A stretch of DNA of 7,698 nucleotides from an uncultured Alistipes sp. (GCA_949840605.1 CATKXN010000133.1:1-7698); one strand, 5' to 3'. Positions 1 to 6,191 are shown, numbered from the stretch's first letter. Program-made: numbers and translations. Notes: a model not told the origin generated them from the sequence alone.

Positions 1-917
1 CCGGCAGCGGCTCGAACCAGAGCAACCACCTCTTCAAGAGCGGCGCCGTGCACCAGGCGGTGCACCTCAGGGGCTGCAAGTTCGCCTCGAGCGCCTACAT
101 CATGTCGCCGGCCCTCGAAGGGGCCTTCACGATGGTCATGGGGCATCACTCCTACCACCACGACACTTCGGCGTTCCCCTACTCGTACCTGATCGAAAAG
201 GACGGACACTCCCACCTGATGCCGGGCGCCAACCTCAACAGTTTCGGCGCCGTGCGCGACATCGAGAAGTGGCCGGCCCGCGACCGGCGTTCGGTCTGCC
301 GCGACGTCATCAACTTCGAGGAGTACAACCCCTATGTCGCAGGCGCTATGGTCGAGGCCGTGAACATCCTCCACGGGCTCGAAGAACGCGATCCCGACGC
401 CCAGGTCTACACCTGCAACAAAGCCATCATCCGCGCCACGGCGTTGCGCCGCGGGCTGAAGCTCTACAACAAGGCCATCGTGGCGGCGCTGGGGGCGATG
501 CTCGACAAGGGGAGCTTCGATCCGCACTACGACGGCGGCGGACGCTGGCTCGACCTGGCCGGACAGTACATCACGCGCCGCGAGGTCGTGGCGATTCTCG
601 ACGCCGTGGACCGCGGCGAACTCACGACGACGGCTGCCGTAGACAACCGCTTCCGGGTCTTCGCCGTACACTACGACGACTACGCCCACAGCTGGGCGGT
701 GCAGGTCTACGCCTCGATGCTGGGCCGCGTGCCGTCGGCCGGGGAGCTGAACGACGCCGTGACCGCAGGCCGCCACGCCCACGAAGCGATGCGCCGCACC
801 ACCGACGCCGACCGCGACCGCGACTGCTCGCTCGACATGGCCGTCAGCTACGGCCTCGACTGCGACAACGACGACGACCGGCGCGAGGACTACTACACGG
901 TCCGCGGACTGAAATAA
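1..917 (+). CDS. DUF4954-family protein, C-terminal part (5' end outside window)
   Basis: The reading frame is open from the first bases (codons from position 3) to the TAA at 915-917, so about 304 C-terminal residues are present and the true start lies upstream. The first residues (GSGSNQSNH, then HQAVHLRGCK, MSPALEGAFTMVMGHH, FPYSYLIEKDG, RDIEKWPARDRR and INFEEYNPY) match my recollection of the conserved block of DUF4954 proteins. These are Bacteroidota proteins of roughly 650-700 residues whose N-terminal half is a left-handed beta-helix related to sugar-nucleotide pyrophosphorylases and acyltransferases. The biochemical function of the family is not established. The visible part would be the end of the helix plus the helical C-terminal domain. 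The last 40 residues are very rich in Asp and Arg. No signal peptide or membrane segment is seen in this part. The vWA gene follows after 8 nt, which suggests co-transcription. An internal GTG at 48 is not the start. Family assignment is from memory of motifs, not a search. Confidence 0.82.
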   Translation, partial: GSGSNQSNHLFKSGAVHQAVHLRGCKFASSAYIMSPALEGAFTMVMGHHSYHHDTSAFPYSYLIEKDGHSHLMPGANLNSFGAVRDIEKWPARDRRSVCRDVINFEEYNPYVAGAMVEAVNILHGLEERDPDAQVYTCNKAIIRATALRRGLKLYNKAIVAALGAMLDKGSFDPHYDGGGRWLDLAGQYITRREVVAILDAVDRGELTTTAAVDNRFRVFAVHYDDYAHSWAVQVYASMLGRVPSAGELNDAVTAGRHAHEAMRRTTDADRDRDCSLDMAVSYGLDCDNDDDRREDYYTVRGLK

Positions 918-925
918 TTCGAACT

Positions 926-1774
926 ATGTATACACAGAGCATCACACGCACCCACCGCACGGCTTTCATCTTCGTCATCGACGGTTCGGGATCGATGGCC
1001 GAGAAGATCCGCTACCGCGGACGTCAGATGACCAAGGCCGACGCCGTGGCCTCGATCACCAACGGCATGCTGATCGAGCGGGCGCGCCGCAGCGACGGCG
1101 TGCGCAACTACTACGACATCGCCGTACTGGGCTATTCGGGCGACGACGAGGTCTACTCCCTGCTTCCGGGTGGACGGGAGGTGATCTCCGTGGCGGAACT
1201 GGCCGCCGGGGAGCCGCCGATGAAGACCGAGCTCGTGGAGTACCGTCTTCCCGACGGCAGCAACGCCCTGCGCGAAATCTCGACCCCGGCATGGGTGGAG
1301 CCCGAGGCCGCGGGCCAGACCCCGATGTGCGAAGCGCTGCGGCGCGTGCGCGACATCGCCGCGGCCTGGTGCGCCGACCCGGCCCATGCGGAGAGTTTCC
1401 CGCCCATCGTCTTCAACATCACCGACGGCGAAGCCACCGACTGCGACGACGGCGATCTCCGCGCCGTGGCCGAGCAGATCAAGTCGCTGCGAACGGCCGA
1501 CGGGAGCGTGCTGCTCGTGAACATCCACATCGCTGCGGGCGACACCCCGCAGACGGTCTTCTTTCCCACGGCGGAGGAGGCCGGCTACCCCAACCGCTAT
1601 GCCGCGGTGCTCTACGATTGTTCGAGCCCCATGCCCGAAGTGTTCGACGAGGCGATCCGCGAGGCCAAAGGCCCCGGCGCCATGCCGCCGTTCCGCGGCA
1701 TGAGCTACAACGCTTCGGCCGAACAGCTTATCACGATGCTCAACATCGGTTCCATCAGCGTAAAAACCGAATGA
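926..1774 (+). CDS. von Willebrand factor type A (vWA) domain protein
   Basis: A 282-residue cytoplasmic-looking protein that is almost entirely one vWA domain. Such domains bind a divalent metal and mediate protein-protein contacts in regulatory or assembly complexes. The metal-ion-dependent adhesion site is complete: DGSGS gives Asp19, Ser21 and Ser23 after a hydrophobic strand (FIFVI), Thr132 lies in GQTPM, and Asp167 lies in the NITDGEATD loop. No signal peptide, transmembrane helix or Cys-rich C-terminal metal site (as in TerY-C) is seen. The ATG at 926 is chosen because it lies 8 nt after the DUF4954 stop and 18 codons before the first metal ligand. The frame stays open far upstream, but only as an out-of-frame overlap with DUF4954. 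The last bases form an ATGA overlap with the pseudokinase/WG gene, implying translational coupling. The arrangement resembles TerY-like vWA proteins paired with kinase-like partners. The specific substrate or partner is unknown. Confidence 0.9.
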   Translation: MYTQSITRTHRTAFIFVIDGSGSMAEKIRYRGRQMTKADAVASITNGMLIERARRSDGVRNYYDIAVLGYSGDDEVYSLLPGGREVISVAELAAGEPPMKTELVEYRLPDGSNALREISTPAWVEPEAAGQTPMCEALRRVRDIAAAWCADPAHAESFPPIVFNITDGEATDCDDGDLRAVAEQIKSLRTADGSVLLVNIHIAAGDTPQTVFFPTAEEAGYPNRYAAVLYDCSSPMPEVFDEAIREAKGPGAMPPFRGMSYNASAEQLITMLNIGSISVKTE

Positions 1775-2745
1775 CCATGACACCGACTCTGCACACCTTC
1801 ATACAGGCGCTCCAGACGCCCGAAATCTCATTCGCGACGCTCACCGACGCCCGTCCCGCGACGGACGCGGGCGGCATTCCGCAGCTGATGCGCACGACGC
1901 GCTTCGCCGAGGCCGAGATCGTCTGGCGCGGCCGGCGGTGGCTGCTCTCGCTGCCGTTATCTCCCGCGGCGCTGGCCGCCGTCGAGCGAACGGCATCGCA
2001 GGCGGGCCGCCTCAACACGGAGTGGCTCGCCGAATACCGCATTCTGCGGAACGAACTCCGCTGGGTGGACGCCGCGGAGCATCCGCAGTCCTGCGACCTG
2101 GTGCTCCAGCACCTGCCCGCAGGCCGGAGTTTCGCCGAGGCGCTGCTGACGGAACCCGCCGAACGGCTGCTCGAAGGGCTCGGCGCACTCCAGTCCGCCC
2201 TGCGCGAACTGGGCTTCTCGCACAACAACCTCCGGGCGGACAACCTGCGCTGGTGCGGCGGCCGGTTCATCCCCCTGCGCTACCACGACGCCCGTTTCGG
2301 TACGGCCGACGGCGACGCCGAAGCGTTCGAAAGCCTGCGCAGGCAGGTCCGCGACGCGGGCGGTCCGATGCAGGTCTCGGACGTCGCGGCCGAATACGCC
2401 CCGCTGCGCCGCCTGACCGGACACCGCTGGACGAGCCACGTGTTCGAAGGGCTGGTCTGCGTCGAGGACGACGAGGGATTCGGGTTCGTGGATACGGACA
2501 ACAATCCCGTCATCGCGCCGCGCTTCACCTGGGCCGGCGACTTCCGCGAAGGGCGCGCCGAGGTCGAGACGCCCGGCGGCATGGGGCTCATCGACCGGAA
2601 CGGAAACTACGTCATCCCGCCCGAATACGAGATCGTGGATTATATCCCGGCCGAAAGCATCGTCCGGGTGCGCCGGAACGGCCGTTGGGCGGAATTCGAC
2701 TACCTGGGACGGCAGCTGACGGAATTCGGTACGAATAATGAATAA
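1771..2745 (+). CDS. Degenerate kinase-like protein with C-terminal WG-type repeats
   Basis: A 324-residue protein with two parts. Residues about 40-200 look like a strongly diverged protein-kinase fold. SHNNLRADNLRW (His151 to Asn158) occupies the place of the HRDLKPEN catalytic loop, and YHDARFG (Asp173, Gly177) resembles the DFG metal loop 15 residues later. The catalytic Asp is Asn153, and no clear Gly-rich loop or VAIK lysine is visible, so it is probably a pseudokinase. Residues about 225-318 carry three WG-like repeat units: FEGLVCV...GFGFVDTDNNPVIAP, FREGRAEVE...GMGLIDRNGNYVIPP and the terminal RVRRNGRWAEFDYLGRQL. WG repeats are common beta modules in Bacteroidota and probably mediate binding. 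The start is ATG 1771 (ATGA overlap with the vWA gene). ATG 1777, two codons later, is an alternative. The partner is inferred to be the vWA protein. The kinase relationship is my reading of motifs only, while the WG repeats are more certain. Confidence 0.83.
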   Translation: MTMTPTLHTFIQALQTPEISFATLTDARPATDAGGIPQLMRTTRFAEAEIVWRGRRWLLSLPLSPAALAAVERTASQAGRLNTEWLAEYRILRNELRWVDAAEHPQSCDLVLQHLPAGRSFAEALLTEPAERLLEGLGALQSALRELGFSHNNLRADNLRWCGGRFIPLRYHDARFGTADGDAEAFESLRRQVRDAGGPMQVSDVAAEYAPLRRLTGHRWTSHVFEGLVCVEDDEGFGFVDTDNNPVIAPRFTWAGDFREGRAEVETPGGMGLIDRNGNYVIPPEYEIVDYIPAESIVRVRRNGRWAEFDYLGRQLTEFGTNNE

Positions 2746-2760
2746 ACCCAACTGACCGAA

Positions 2761-2792
2761 CCGGCTCCCGCCGCCCTGCGGCAGGCCGCCGG
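2761..2792 (+). other. GC-rich two-stage hairpin in the spacer before trxB
   Basis: Within the 75-nt gap between the WG gene and trxB, CCGGC at 2761-2765 pairs with GCCGG at 2788-2792. Inside it, GCCGC at 2770-2774 pairs with GCGGC at 2778-2782 around a CCT loop. No U-tract follows. The downstream sequence is A-rich (2803-2818) and leads straight into the trxB ATG. It is not a convincing intrinsic terminator and may be a structured leader. In GC-rich DNA such stems can arise by chance. Confidence 0.35.
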
Positions 2793-2820
2793 CCGAACGG
2801 AACTCAAAAAACAAACCGAT

Positions 2821-3744
2821 ATGGAAGAAGCAGTTAAAGTACTGATCATCGGCAGCGGGCCCGCCGGGTACACCGCCGCCATCTATACCTCGCGCGCAAA
2901 CCTCGCTCCGGTGCTCTACGAAGGCATCGAGCCGGGCGGGCAGCTTACGACGACGACCGACGTCGAGAATTTCCCGGGACATCCCGACGCCGTCACGGGC
3001 CCCGACCTGATGGACCGGATGCGCCGGCAGGCCCAGCGCTTCGGCGCCGACATCCGCACGGGGACCATCACGCGCGTGGATCTCGCGTCGCGTCCGTTCC
3101 ATGTGGTCGTCGACGGCACCCGGGAACTCAAGGCCGAGACGCTCATCATCGCCACGGGAGCCACGGCCAAATACCTCGGACTTCCCTCCGAAACCCGGTT
3201 CCGCGGCCAGGGCGTCAGTGCCTGCGCTACCTGCGACGGGTTCTTCTACCGCAAGAAGGACGTGGCGGTGGTCGGCGGCGGCGACACGGCCTGCGAAGAG
3301 GCTACGTACCTGGCGTCGCTCTGCCGCAAGGTCTACATGATCGTCCGCAAACCCCACCTGCGCGCCTCGAAGGCGATGCAGCAGCGGGTGTTCAACACCC
3401 CCAACATCGAGGTGCTGTTCGAGCACAACACCGCCGAGGTGCTGGGCGACGATTCGGGCGTCACGGGCGCCCTGCTGCGCAGGAACGACGGCACGGAGAC
3501 GAAGATCGACATCGCGGGATTCTTCCTGGCCATCGGCCACCATCCCAATACGGAGCTTTTCCGCGAGCAGCTGGCGCTCGACGCCGAAGGATATGTCAAG
3601 GTCGAGCCGGGGACGTCGAAGACGAGCGTCGAAGGGGTCTTCGCCGCCGGCGACGTCCGCGATCCCCACTACCGCCAGGCCATCACGGCCGCCGGGTCGG
3701 GATGTATGGCCGCCCTGGACTGCGAACGGTTTCTGCTAATGTAA
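2821..3744 (+). CDS. trxB: Thioredoxin-disulfide reductase
   Basis: A 307-residue flavoenzyme that passes electrons from NADPH through FAD and a Cys pair to oxidised thioredoxin in the cytoplasm. The N-terminal FAD-binding GxGxxG is Gly11-Gly13-Gly16 (GSGPAG), followed by the GGQL and ENFPG segments typical of TrxB. The redox pair is CATC, Cys135/Cys138. The NADPH-binding GGGD lies at 152-155, and basic residues in the VRKPHLRASK segment (Arg176, Arg181) sit where the HRR motif reads the NADPH 2'-phosphate. The C-terminal FAD motif GVFAAGDV has Asp278. The length equals that of bacterial TrxB (about 310-320). The start at 2821 places the FAD strand 5 residues in, as usual, after an A-rich leader and no Shine-Dalgarno sequence. 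No promoter box was found in the 75-nt gap upstream, so it may be transcribed with the vWA/WG genes. All key residues are intact. Confidence 0.97.
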   Translation: MEEAVKVLIIGSGPAGYTAAIYTSRANLAPVLYEGIEPGGQLTTTTDVENFPGHPDAVTGPDLMDRMRRQAQRFGADIRTGTITRVDLASRPFHVVVDGTRELKAETLIIATGATAKYLGLPSETRFRGQGVSACATCDGFFYRKKDVAVVGGGDTACEEATYLASLCRKVYMIVRKPHLRASKAMQQRVFNTPNIEVLFEHNTAEVLGDDSGVTGALLRRNDGTETKIDIAGFFLAIGHHPNTELFREQLALDAEGYVKVEPGTSKTSVEGVFAAGDVRDPHYRQAITAAGSGCMAALDCERFLLM

Positions 3745-3768
3745 ACCATTTTTGATTTTAGGGAGGCG

Positions 3769-3857
3769 GATGCGGTGCATCGCGCAGTCCGGCACGGATG
3801 GGACATACCGACGTATTTCCCATTCGGGACGAACCGGCGAGGTGCCGCAGGCGTCCC
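3769..3857 (+). other. Three consecutive hairpins in the trxB-rnz spacer (candidate structured RNA leader)
   Basis: The 129-nt gap contains three adjacent inverted repeats. The first is GATGC 3769-3773 with GCATC 3777-3781 (loop GGT). The second has arms 3795-3808 and 3813-3826, giving 13 pairs with one G-T wobble and one C-T mismatch, and a 4-nt loop CGAC. The third is GGGACG 3826-3831 with CGTCCC 3852-3857, enclosing CGGC 3835-3838 with GCCG 3844-3847. No poly-T follows any of them, so they are not simple terminators. They end 16 nt before the rnz start, leaving an unpaired A-rich stretch at the start codon. No known riboswitch was recognised. Confidence 0.5.
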
Positions 3858-3873
3858 ATAAAATCGAAACGCA

Positions 3874-4797
3874 ATGAGTTTCTCAGTCACTATATTAGGC
3901 TCTTCCTCGGCGAAGCCCACCGTGAGCCGGCATCCGTCGGCCCAGGCGGTCAACGTCCACGAACAGTATTACCTCGTGGATGCGGGCGAGGGCGTGCAGC
4001 AGCAGCTGGTCCGCTACGGCATCAATCCGCTGAAAATCCGCGCCGTGTTCATCTCGCACCTCCACGGCGACCATGTTTTCGGATTGTTCCCGCTCATCTC
4101 GACGCTGGCGCTCTACGGCCGCAGGACCCCGCTGCGGGTCTTCGCCCCGGCGCCGTTCGGGGAGATTCTGGCCTGCCACCTCCGCTATTTCGACAGCGAA
4201 CTGCCTTACGACGTAGCGTGGACCGAGGTCGACACCACCAAGCACGCATTGCTGATGGAGAACCGCACGCTCGAGGTGTGGAGCATCCCGCTGCGCCACC
4301 GCGTGCCGTGCGCCGGGTTCCTCTTCCGGGAGAAAGAGCCGCCGCTGAACGTCGAAAAGTTCAAAATCGCCAAATACGGCCTCACGATCGCGCAGATCAC
4401 CGCCGCCAAGCGGGGCGAGGACGTCGTGCTGGATTCCGGCGAGGTGATCCCCAACCCCTGCCTGACCTACCGCCCCTATGCGCCGCGTTCGTACGCCTAC
4501 CTGTCGGACACCAACTTTTCGGCCAAGGCCGCGGGACTCTGCAAGGGGGTCGACCTGATGTATCACGAGGCGACCTATGCCGCCACGGAGCAGCGGACGG
4601 CCAAAGACCGGGGGCACTCGACCACCGCGGACGCCGCGAAGGCGGCCCTGAAAGCGGGCGCCCGGCGGCTCGTGATCGGTCACTATTCGTCGCGTTACAA
4701 GGACGAGACGCAGCTGGTCGAAGAGGCGCGCGCGCTCTTCCCCGAGAGCTATCCCGCCACCGAGGGTATCACTTACGACATCGAAAAAGAACGATGA
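3874..4797 (+). CDS. rnz: Ribonuclease Z (tRNA 3'-processing endonuclease)
   Basis: A 307-residue metallo-beta-lactamase-fold enzyme that cleaves the 3' trailer from precursor tRNAs. The signature HLHGDH gives His62, His64, Asp66 and His67. The other zinc-site elements are His142 (HRVPCAGF), Asp212 (SDTN), His248 (GHSTT) and His270 (GHYSSRY). Glu232 in YHEATY and the GHSTTADAAKAA block are typical of RNase Z. The stretch EKEPPLNVEKFKIAKYG through NPCLTYRP is the flexible-arm (exosite) region that holds the tRNA elbow, so this is the short, homodimeric form (RNase Z-S). The length is normal for the family. The start at 3874 gives MSFSVTILGSSSA, where the first strand and the GSSSAKPT turn align with family N-termini. 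The gene follows the hairpin cluster and overlaps the next gene by 4 nt, suggesting one transcript for two RNA-maturation enzymes. An arylsulfatase or other MBL hydrolase is unlikely given the exosite and HEATY motif. Confidence 0.95.
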   Translation: MSFSVTILGSSSAKPTVSRHPSAQAVNVHEQYYLVDAGEGVQQQLVRYGINPLKIRAVFISHLHGDHVFGLFPLISTLALYGRRTPLRVFAPAPFGEILACHLRYFDSELPYDVAWTEVDTTKHALLMENRTLEVWSIPLRHRVPCAGFLFREKEPPLNVEKFKIAKYGLTIAQITAAKRGEDVVLDSGEVIPNPCLTYRPYAPRSYAYLSDTNFSAKAAGLCKGVDLMYHEATYAATEQRTAKDRGHSTTADAAKAALKAGARRLVIGHYSSRYKDETQLVEEARALFPESYPATEGITYDIEKER

Positions 4798-5549
4798 CCA
4801 AAGCCGAAATACAACTCGTCCGCGCACTGGCCGACAAGCGCGGCCGCACCGAACACGGACTGTTCGTCGCCGAAGGGGAGAAACTCATCGGCGAACTGCG
4901 CGCCTCGCACCTGCGGGTACGCAAGATTTTCGCGTTGGAAGGGATTTTCGAAGGCCCGGAGGTCGAGACCGTGGCCCCGCGCGACATGGAGCGCCTCTCG
5001 CTGCTGAAAACCGCCGGCAACTCGCTGGCAATGGTCGAGATACCCCGTTACGAACTGGAAACGGAGACGCTGAAAGGCCGGCTGACGCTGGCGCTGGACG
5101 ACGTGCAGAACCCCGGCAACCTCGGGACGATCATCCGCCTGGCCGACTGGTTCGGCATCACGGACATCGTCTGCTCCCCGGGTTCGGCCGACTGCTTCAA
5201 CCCCAAGGTCGTGCAGGCCACGATGGGTGCCGTCATCCGCGTGAGGGTCCACTACACGGCGCTCGCCGCGTGTCTCGCCGCGGCCGCCGCGCGGGAGATT
5301 CCCGTATACGGGACTTTTCTGGAAGGGGAGAACATCTATGGCACGGAGCTCACGCCGGAGGGGATCGTGGTGATGGGCAACGAAGGACGCGGCGTCACGG
5401 AACCGGTGGCGCGCGCCGTCACCCGCAAACTCTTCATCCCGCCCTGGCCGGCCGACCGCCGGGGTTCGGAATCCCTGAACGTCGCCGTGGCGACGGGAAT
5501 CATCTGCGCAGAGTTCCGGCGGCGCATCCCGCAGGCAGCACGTCCCTGA
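4794..5549 (+). CDS. SpoU/TrmH-family RNA 2'-O-ribose methyltransferase
   Basis: A 251-residue SPOUT-class enzyme that transfers methyl from S-adenosylmethionine to a ribose 2'-OH of rRNA or tRNA. The N-terminal 70 or so residues (KRGRTEHGLFVAEGEKLIGEL) form the small substrate-binding domain found in RlmB/TsnR-like members. The catalytic trefoil-knot domain carries the three SpoU motifs: motif 1 DDVQNPGNLGTIIR (Asn106, with Arg in the following helix), motif 2 MGNEGRGV (Asn196, Glu197, Gly200) and motif 3 SLNVAVATG (Ser227, Asn229). The target nucleotide cannot be told from the sequence, so no gene symbol is given. The ATG at 4794 overlaps the rnz stop (ATGA), which indicates coupled translation with RNase Z. 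The last 50 nt overlap the end of the minus-strand gene convergently. The length agrees with the family (240-270 residues) and nothing appears missing. Confidence 0.93.
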   Translation: MTKAEIQLVRALADKRGRTEHGLFVAEGEKLIGELRASHLRVRKIFALEGIFEGPEVETVAPRDMERLSLLKTAGNSLAMVEIPRYELETETLKGRLTLALDDVQNPGNLGTIIRLADWFGITDIVCSPGSADCFNPKVVQATMGAVIRVRVHYTALAACLAAAAAREIPVYGTFLEGENIYGTELTPEGIVVMGNEGRGVTEPVARAVTRKLFIPPWPADRRGSESLNVAVATGIICAEFRRRIPQAARP

Positions 5550-5865
5550 TCCTGCGGACCCGTTCCAACGCTTCGGAACAATCCGCGCGCGGGAACAGTC
5601 CGGCCCCGCCTATCTGCCGCACGGCATCCTCCAGTTCGGCGACAGCCCTTCTCACTTCATACAACTGCGCCTCGGTCGCCGAGGCGAAATCGGTCTTGCC
5701 CAACAGCACCGACGCATAGCGCGCACGCCGTTCGAAGCAGGCCAGCACCGGATCGCTCTTCCGCGGATCATAGGGCGCCATCCAGAACGTCTCGAACATC
5801 AGTACGAAGACCGTTTCAACGAATTCAGCATTGCATTTCGCCGTTTTTCGCTTACTCTTTCTCAT
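5500..5865 (-). CDS. Small hypothetical protein, no family recognised
   Basis: A 121-residue minus-strand frame from ATG at 5865-5863 to TGA at 5502-5500. I do not recognise the protein. It starts with a basic stretch (MRKSKRKTAK), then a hydrophobic/aromatic helix (FVETVFVLMFETFW), then APYDPRKSDPVLACFERRARYASVLLGKTDF, a charged amphipathic helix with an EAQLYEVRRAVAELEDAVRQI core, and an Arg-rich end. It looks soluble and helical, with no clear signal peptide. The frame remains open 30 codons further to an ATG at 5955, but 5865 is preferred. It follows an A-rich stretch (as at other starts here), while the extension crosses AT-rich intergenic-like sequence. The 3' end overlaps the methyltransferase by 50 nt, tail to tail. 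That the plus strand of 5550-5865 encodes no recognisable protein supports this being real, but it could be a lineage-specific or spurious gene. Confidence 0.55.
   Translation of the reverse strand: MRKSKRKTAKCNAEFVETVFVLMFETFWMAPYDPRKSDPVLACFERRARYASVLLGKTDFASATEAQLYEVRRAVAELEDAVRQIGGAGLFPRADCSEALERVRRIRDVLPAGCAAGTLRR
5529..5557. repeat. Inverted repeat straddling the methyltransferase stop codon
   Basis: CCGCAGG at 5529-5535 is matched by CCTGCGG at 5551-5557, with a 15-nt loop that contains the TGA of the methyltransferase gene. It lies inside the convergent overlap region. There is no T-run on either side, so it could at most be a transcript-end stabilising hairpin. Its function is not established. 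Confidence 0.3.
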
Positions 5866-5935
5866 TTTTCGCAACTCGTTAGCGGAAAAAAGCGCGGGCA
5901 GAAATGCTGCTCCACCGTCGAGGTATTGGACGACC

Positions 5936-6007
5936 CGTAACGTAGAATGCGGCAAATGACCAAGCCGAAAAACAGCGAGAGCATCAACCTTTGTTCCTTA
6001 CGTTACG
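5936..6007. repeat. 9-bp inverted repeat with 54-nt spacer
   Basis: CGTAACGTA at 5936-5944 is the exact reverse complement of TACGTTACG at 5999-6007. The right arm also contains a short direct repeat (TTACG twice, 5998-6007). It lies upstream of the preferred start of the minus-strand hypothetical gene. It could be a pair of regulator binding sites or chance. No known operator was recognised. Confidence 0.3.
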
Positions 6008-6032
6008 CGAAAGTGTCCAATTTTCGACGGTA

Positions 6033-6054
6033 AGAAAAAAGCCGATGCGCTTTT
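6033..6054 (-). terminator. Terminator-like hairpin on the minus strand
   Basis: AAAAGC at 6037-6042 pairs with GCTTTT at 6049-6054, with loop 6043-6048. Read on the minus strand, the stem is followed by a run of T residues (six T in total, complementary to 6035-6040). This is the layout of an intrinsic terminator, although the stem has only two G-C pairs. It sits about 40 nt downstream of the minus-strand promoter-like box at 6093-6100. Confidence 0.3.
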
Positions 6055-6092
6055 ATTCCAAAATAACGGCAGTCCTCACAGACAGCTTGCAA

Positions 6093-6100
6093 CAAAGGTA
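6093..6100 (-). promoter_or_regulatory. Bacteroidota-type -7 box on the minus strand
   Basis: CAAAGGTA on the plus strand reads TACCTTTG on the minus strand, a perfect TAnnTTTG and identical to the pdxA box. No matching TTG/TTTG -33 element lies at the expected distance (about 6119-6123), so it is weaker evidence. It could drive the minus-strand hypothetical gene with a leader of about 220 nt, or a short RNA ending at 6033. Confidence 0.35.
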
Positions 6101-6162
6101 ATCAAAAATTGCACCTGCGGACGCCATGCGATGCAAAAATTCATTTTATCGCGTCCGAGGCC

Positions 6163-6191
6163 TTGCGTATTCTGAATATTTTATACCTTTG
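6163..6191 (+). promoter_or_regulatory. Promoter of pdxA (Bacteroidota sigma-70 type)
   Basis: TACCTTTG at 6184-6191 is a perfect match to the Bacteroidota -7 consensus TAnnTTTG. TTG at 6163-6165 lies 18 nt upstream, where the -33 element is expected. The start site would fall near 6196-6199, giving a leader of about 15 nt to the pdxA ATG at 6213. The sequence between is A/T-rich, as usual for start regions lacking a Shine-Dalgarno sequence. Confidence 0.72.

Noticed and set aside
269..925. Upstream extension of the vWA reading frame
   Set aside because: The translation is Arg/Pro/His-rich frame-shadow of the DUF4954 gene. The vWA fold begins right after the ATG at 926.
926..2745. Complete TerY-P triad or tellurite-resistance locus
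   Set aside because: No PP2C phosphatase, TerD-like protein or TerY-C metal-binding tail is seen. Only the vWA and a kinase-like partner are present.
1957..3669. Long minus-strand open frame (570 codons) antisense to the WG gene and trxB
   Set aside because: It lies opposite two genes with clear family motifs, spans their spacer, and its translation is low-complexity Gly/Arg/Asp-rich. Long antisense frames are expected in GC-rich DNA.
3725..3760. Hairpin over the trxB stop (GGTTT 3728-3732 with AAACC 3743-3747) followed by a T-rich run
   Set aside because: The stem is only 5 pairs with a 10-nt loop and the T-run is interrupted, so it is too weak to call a terminator.
3745..3873. Known riboswitch before rnz
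   Set aside because: The three simple stem-loops do not show the conserved cores of cobalamin, TPP, SAM or other classes I can recognise.
5270..5719. Plus-strand open frame (149 codons) across the methyltransferase end
   Set aside because: It is out of frame with the SpoU motifs, Arg/Gly-rich, and opposite the better minus-strand candidate.
5866..5955. 30-codon N-terminal extension of the minus-strand hypothetical gene from ATG 5955
   Set aside because: Codon use is less like the other genes and the stretch carries an A-rich leader-like segment just before ATG 5865. Kept only as an alternative start.
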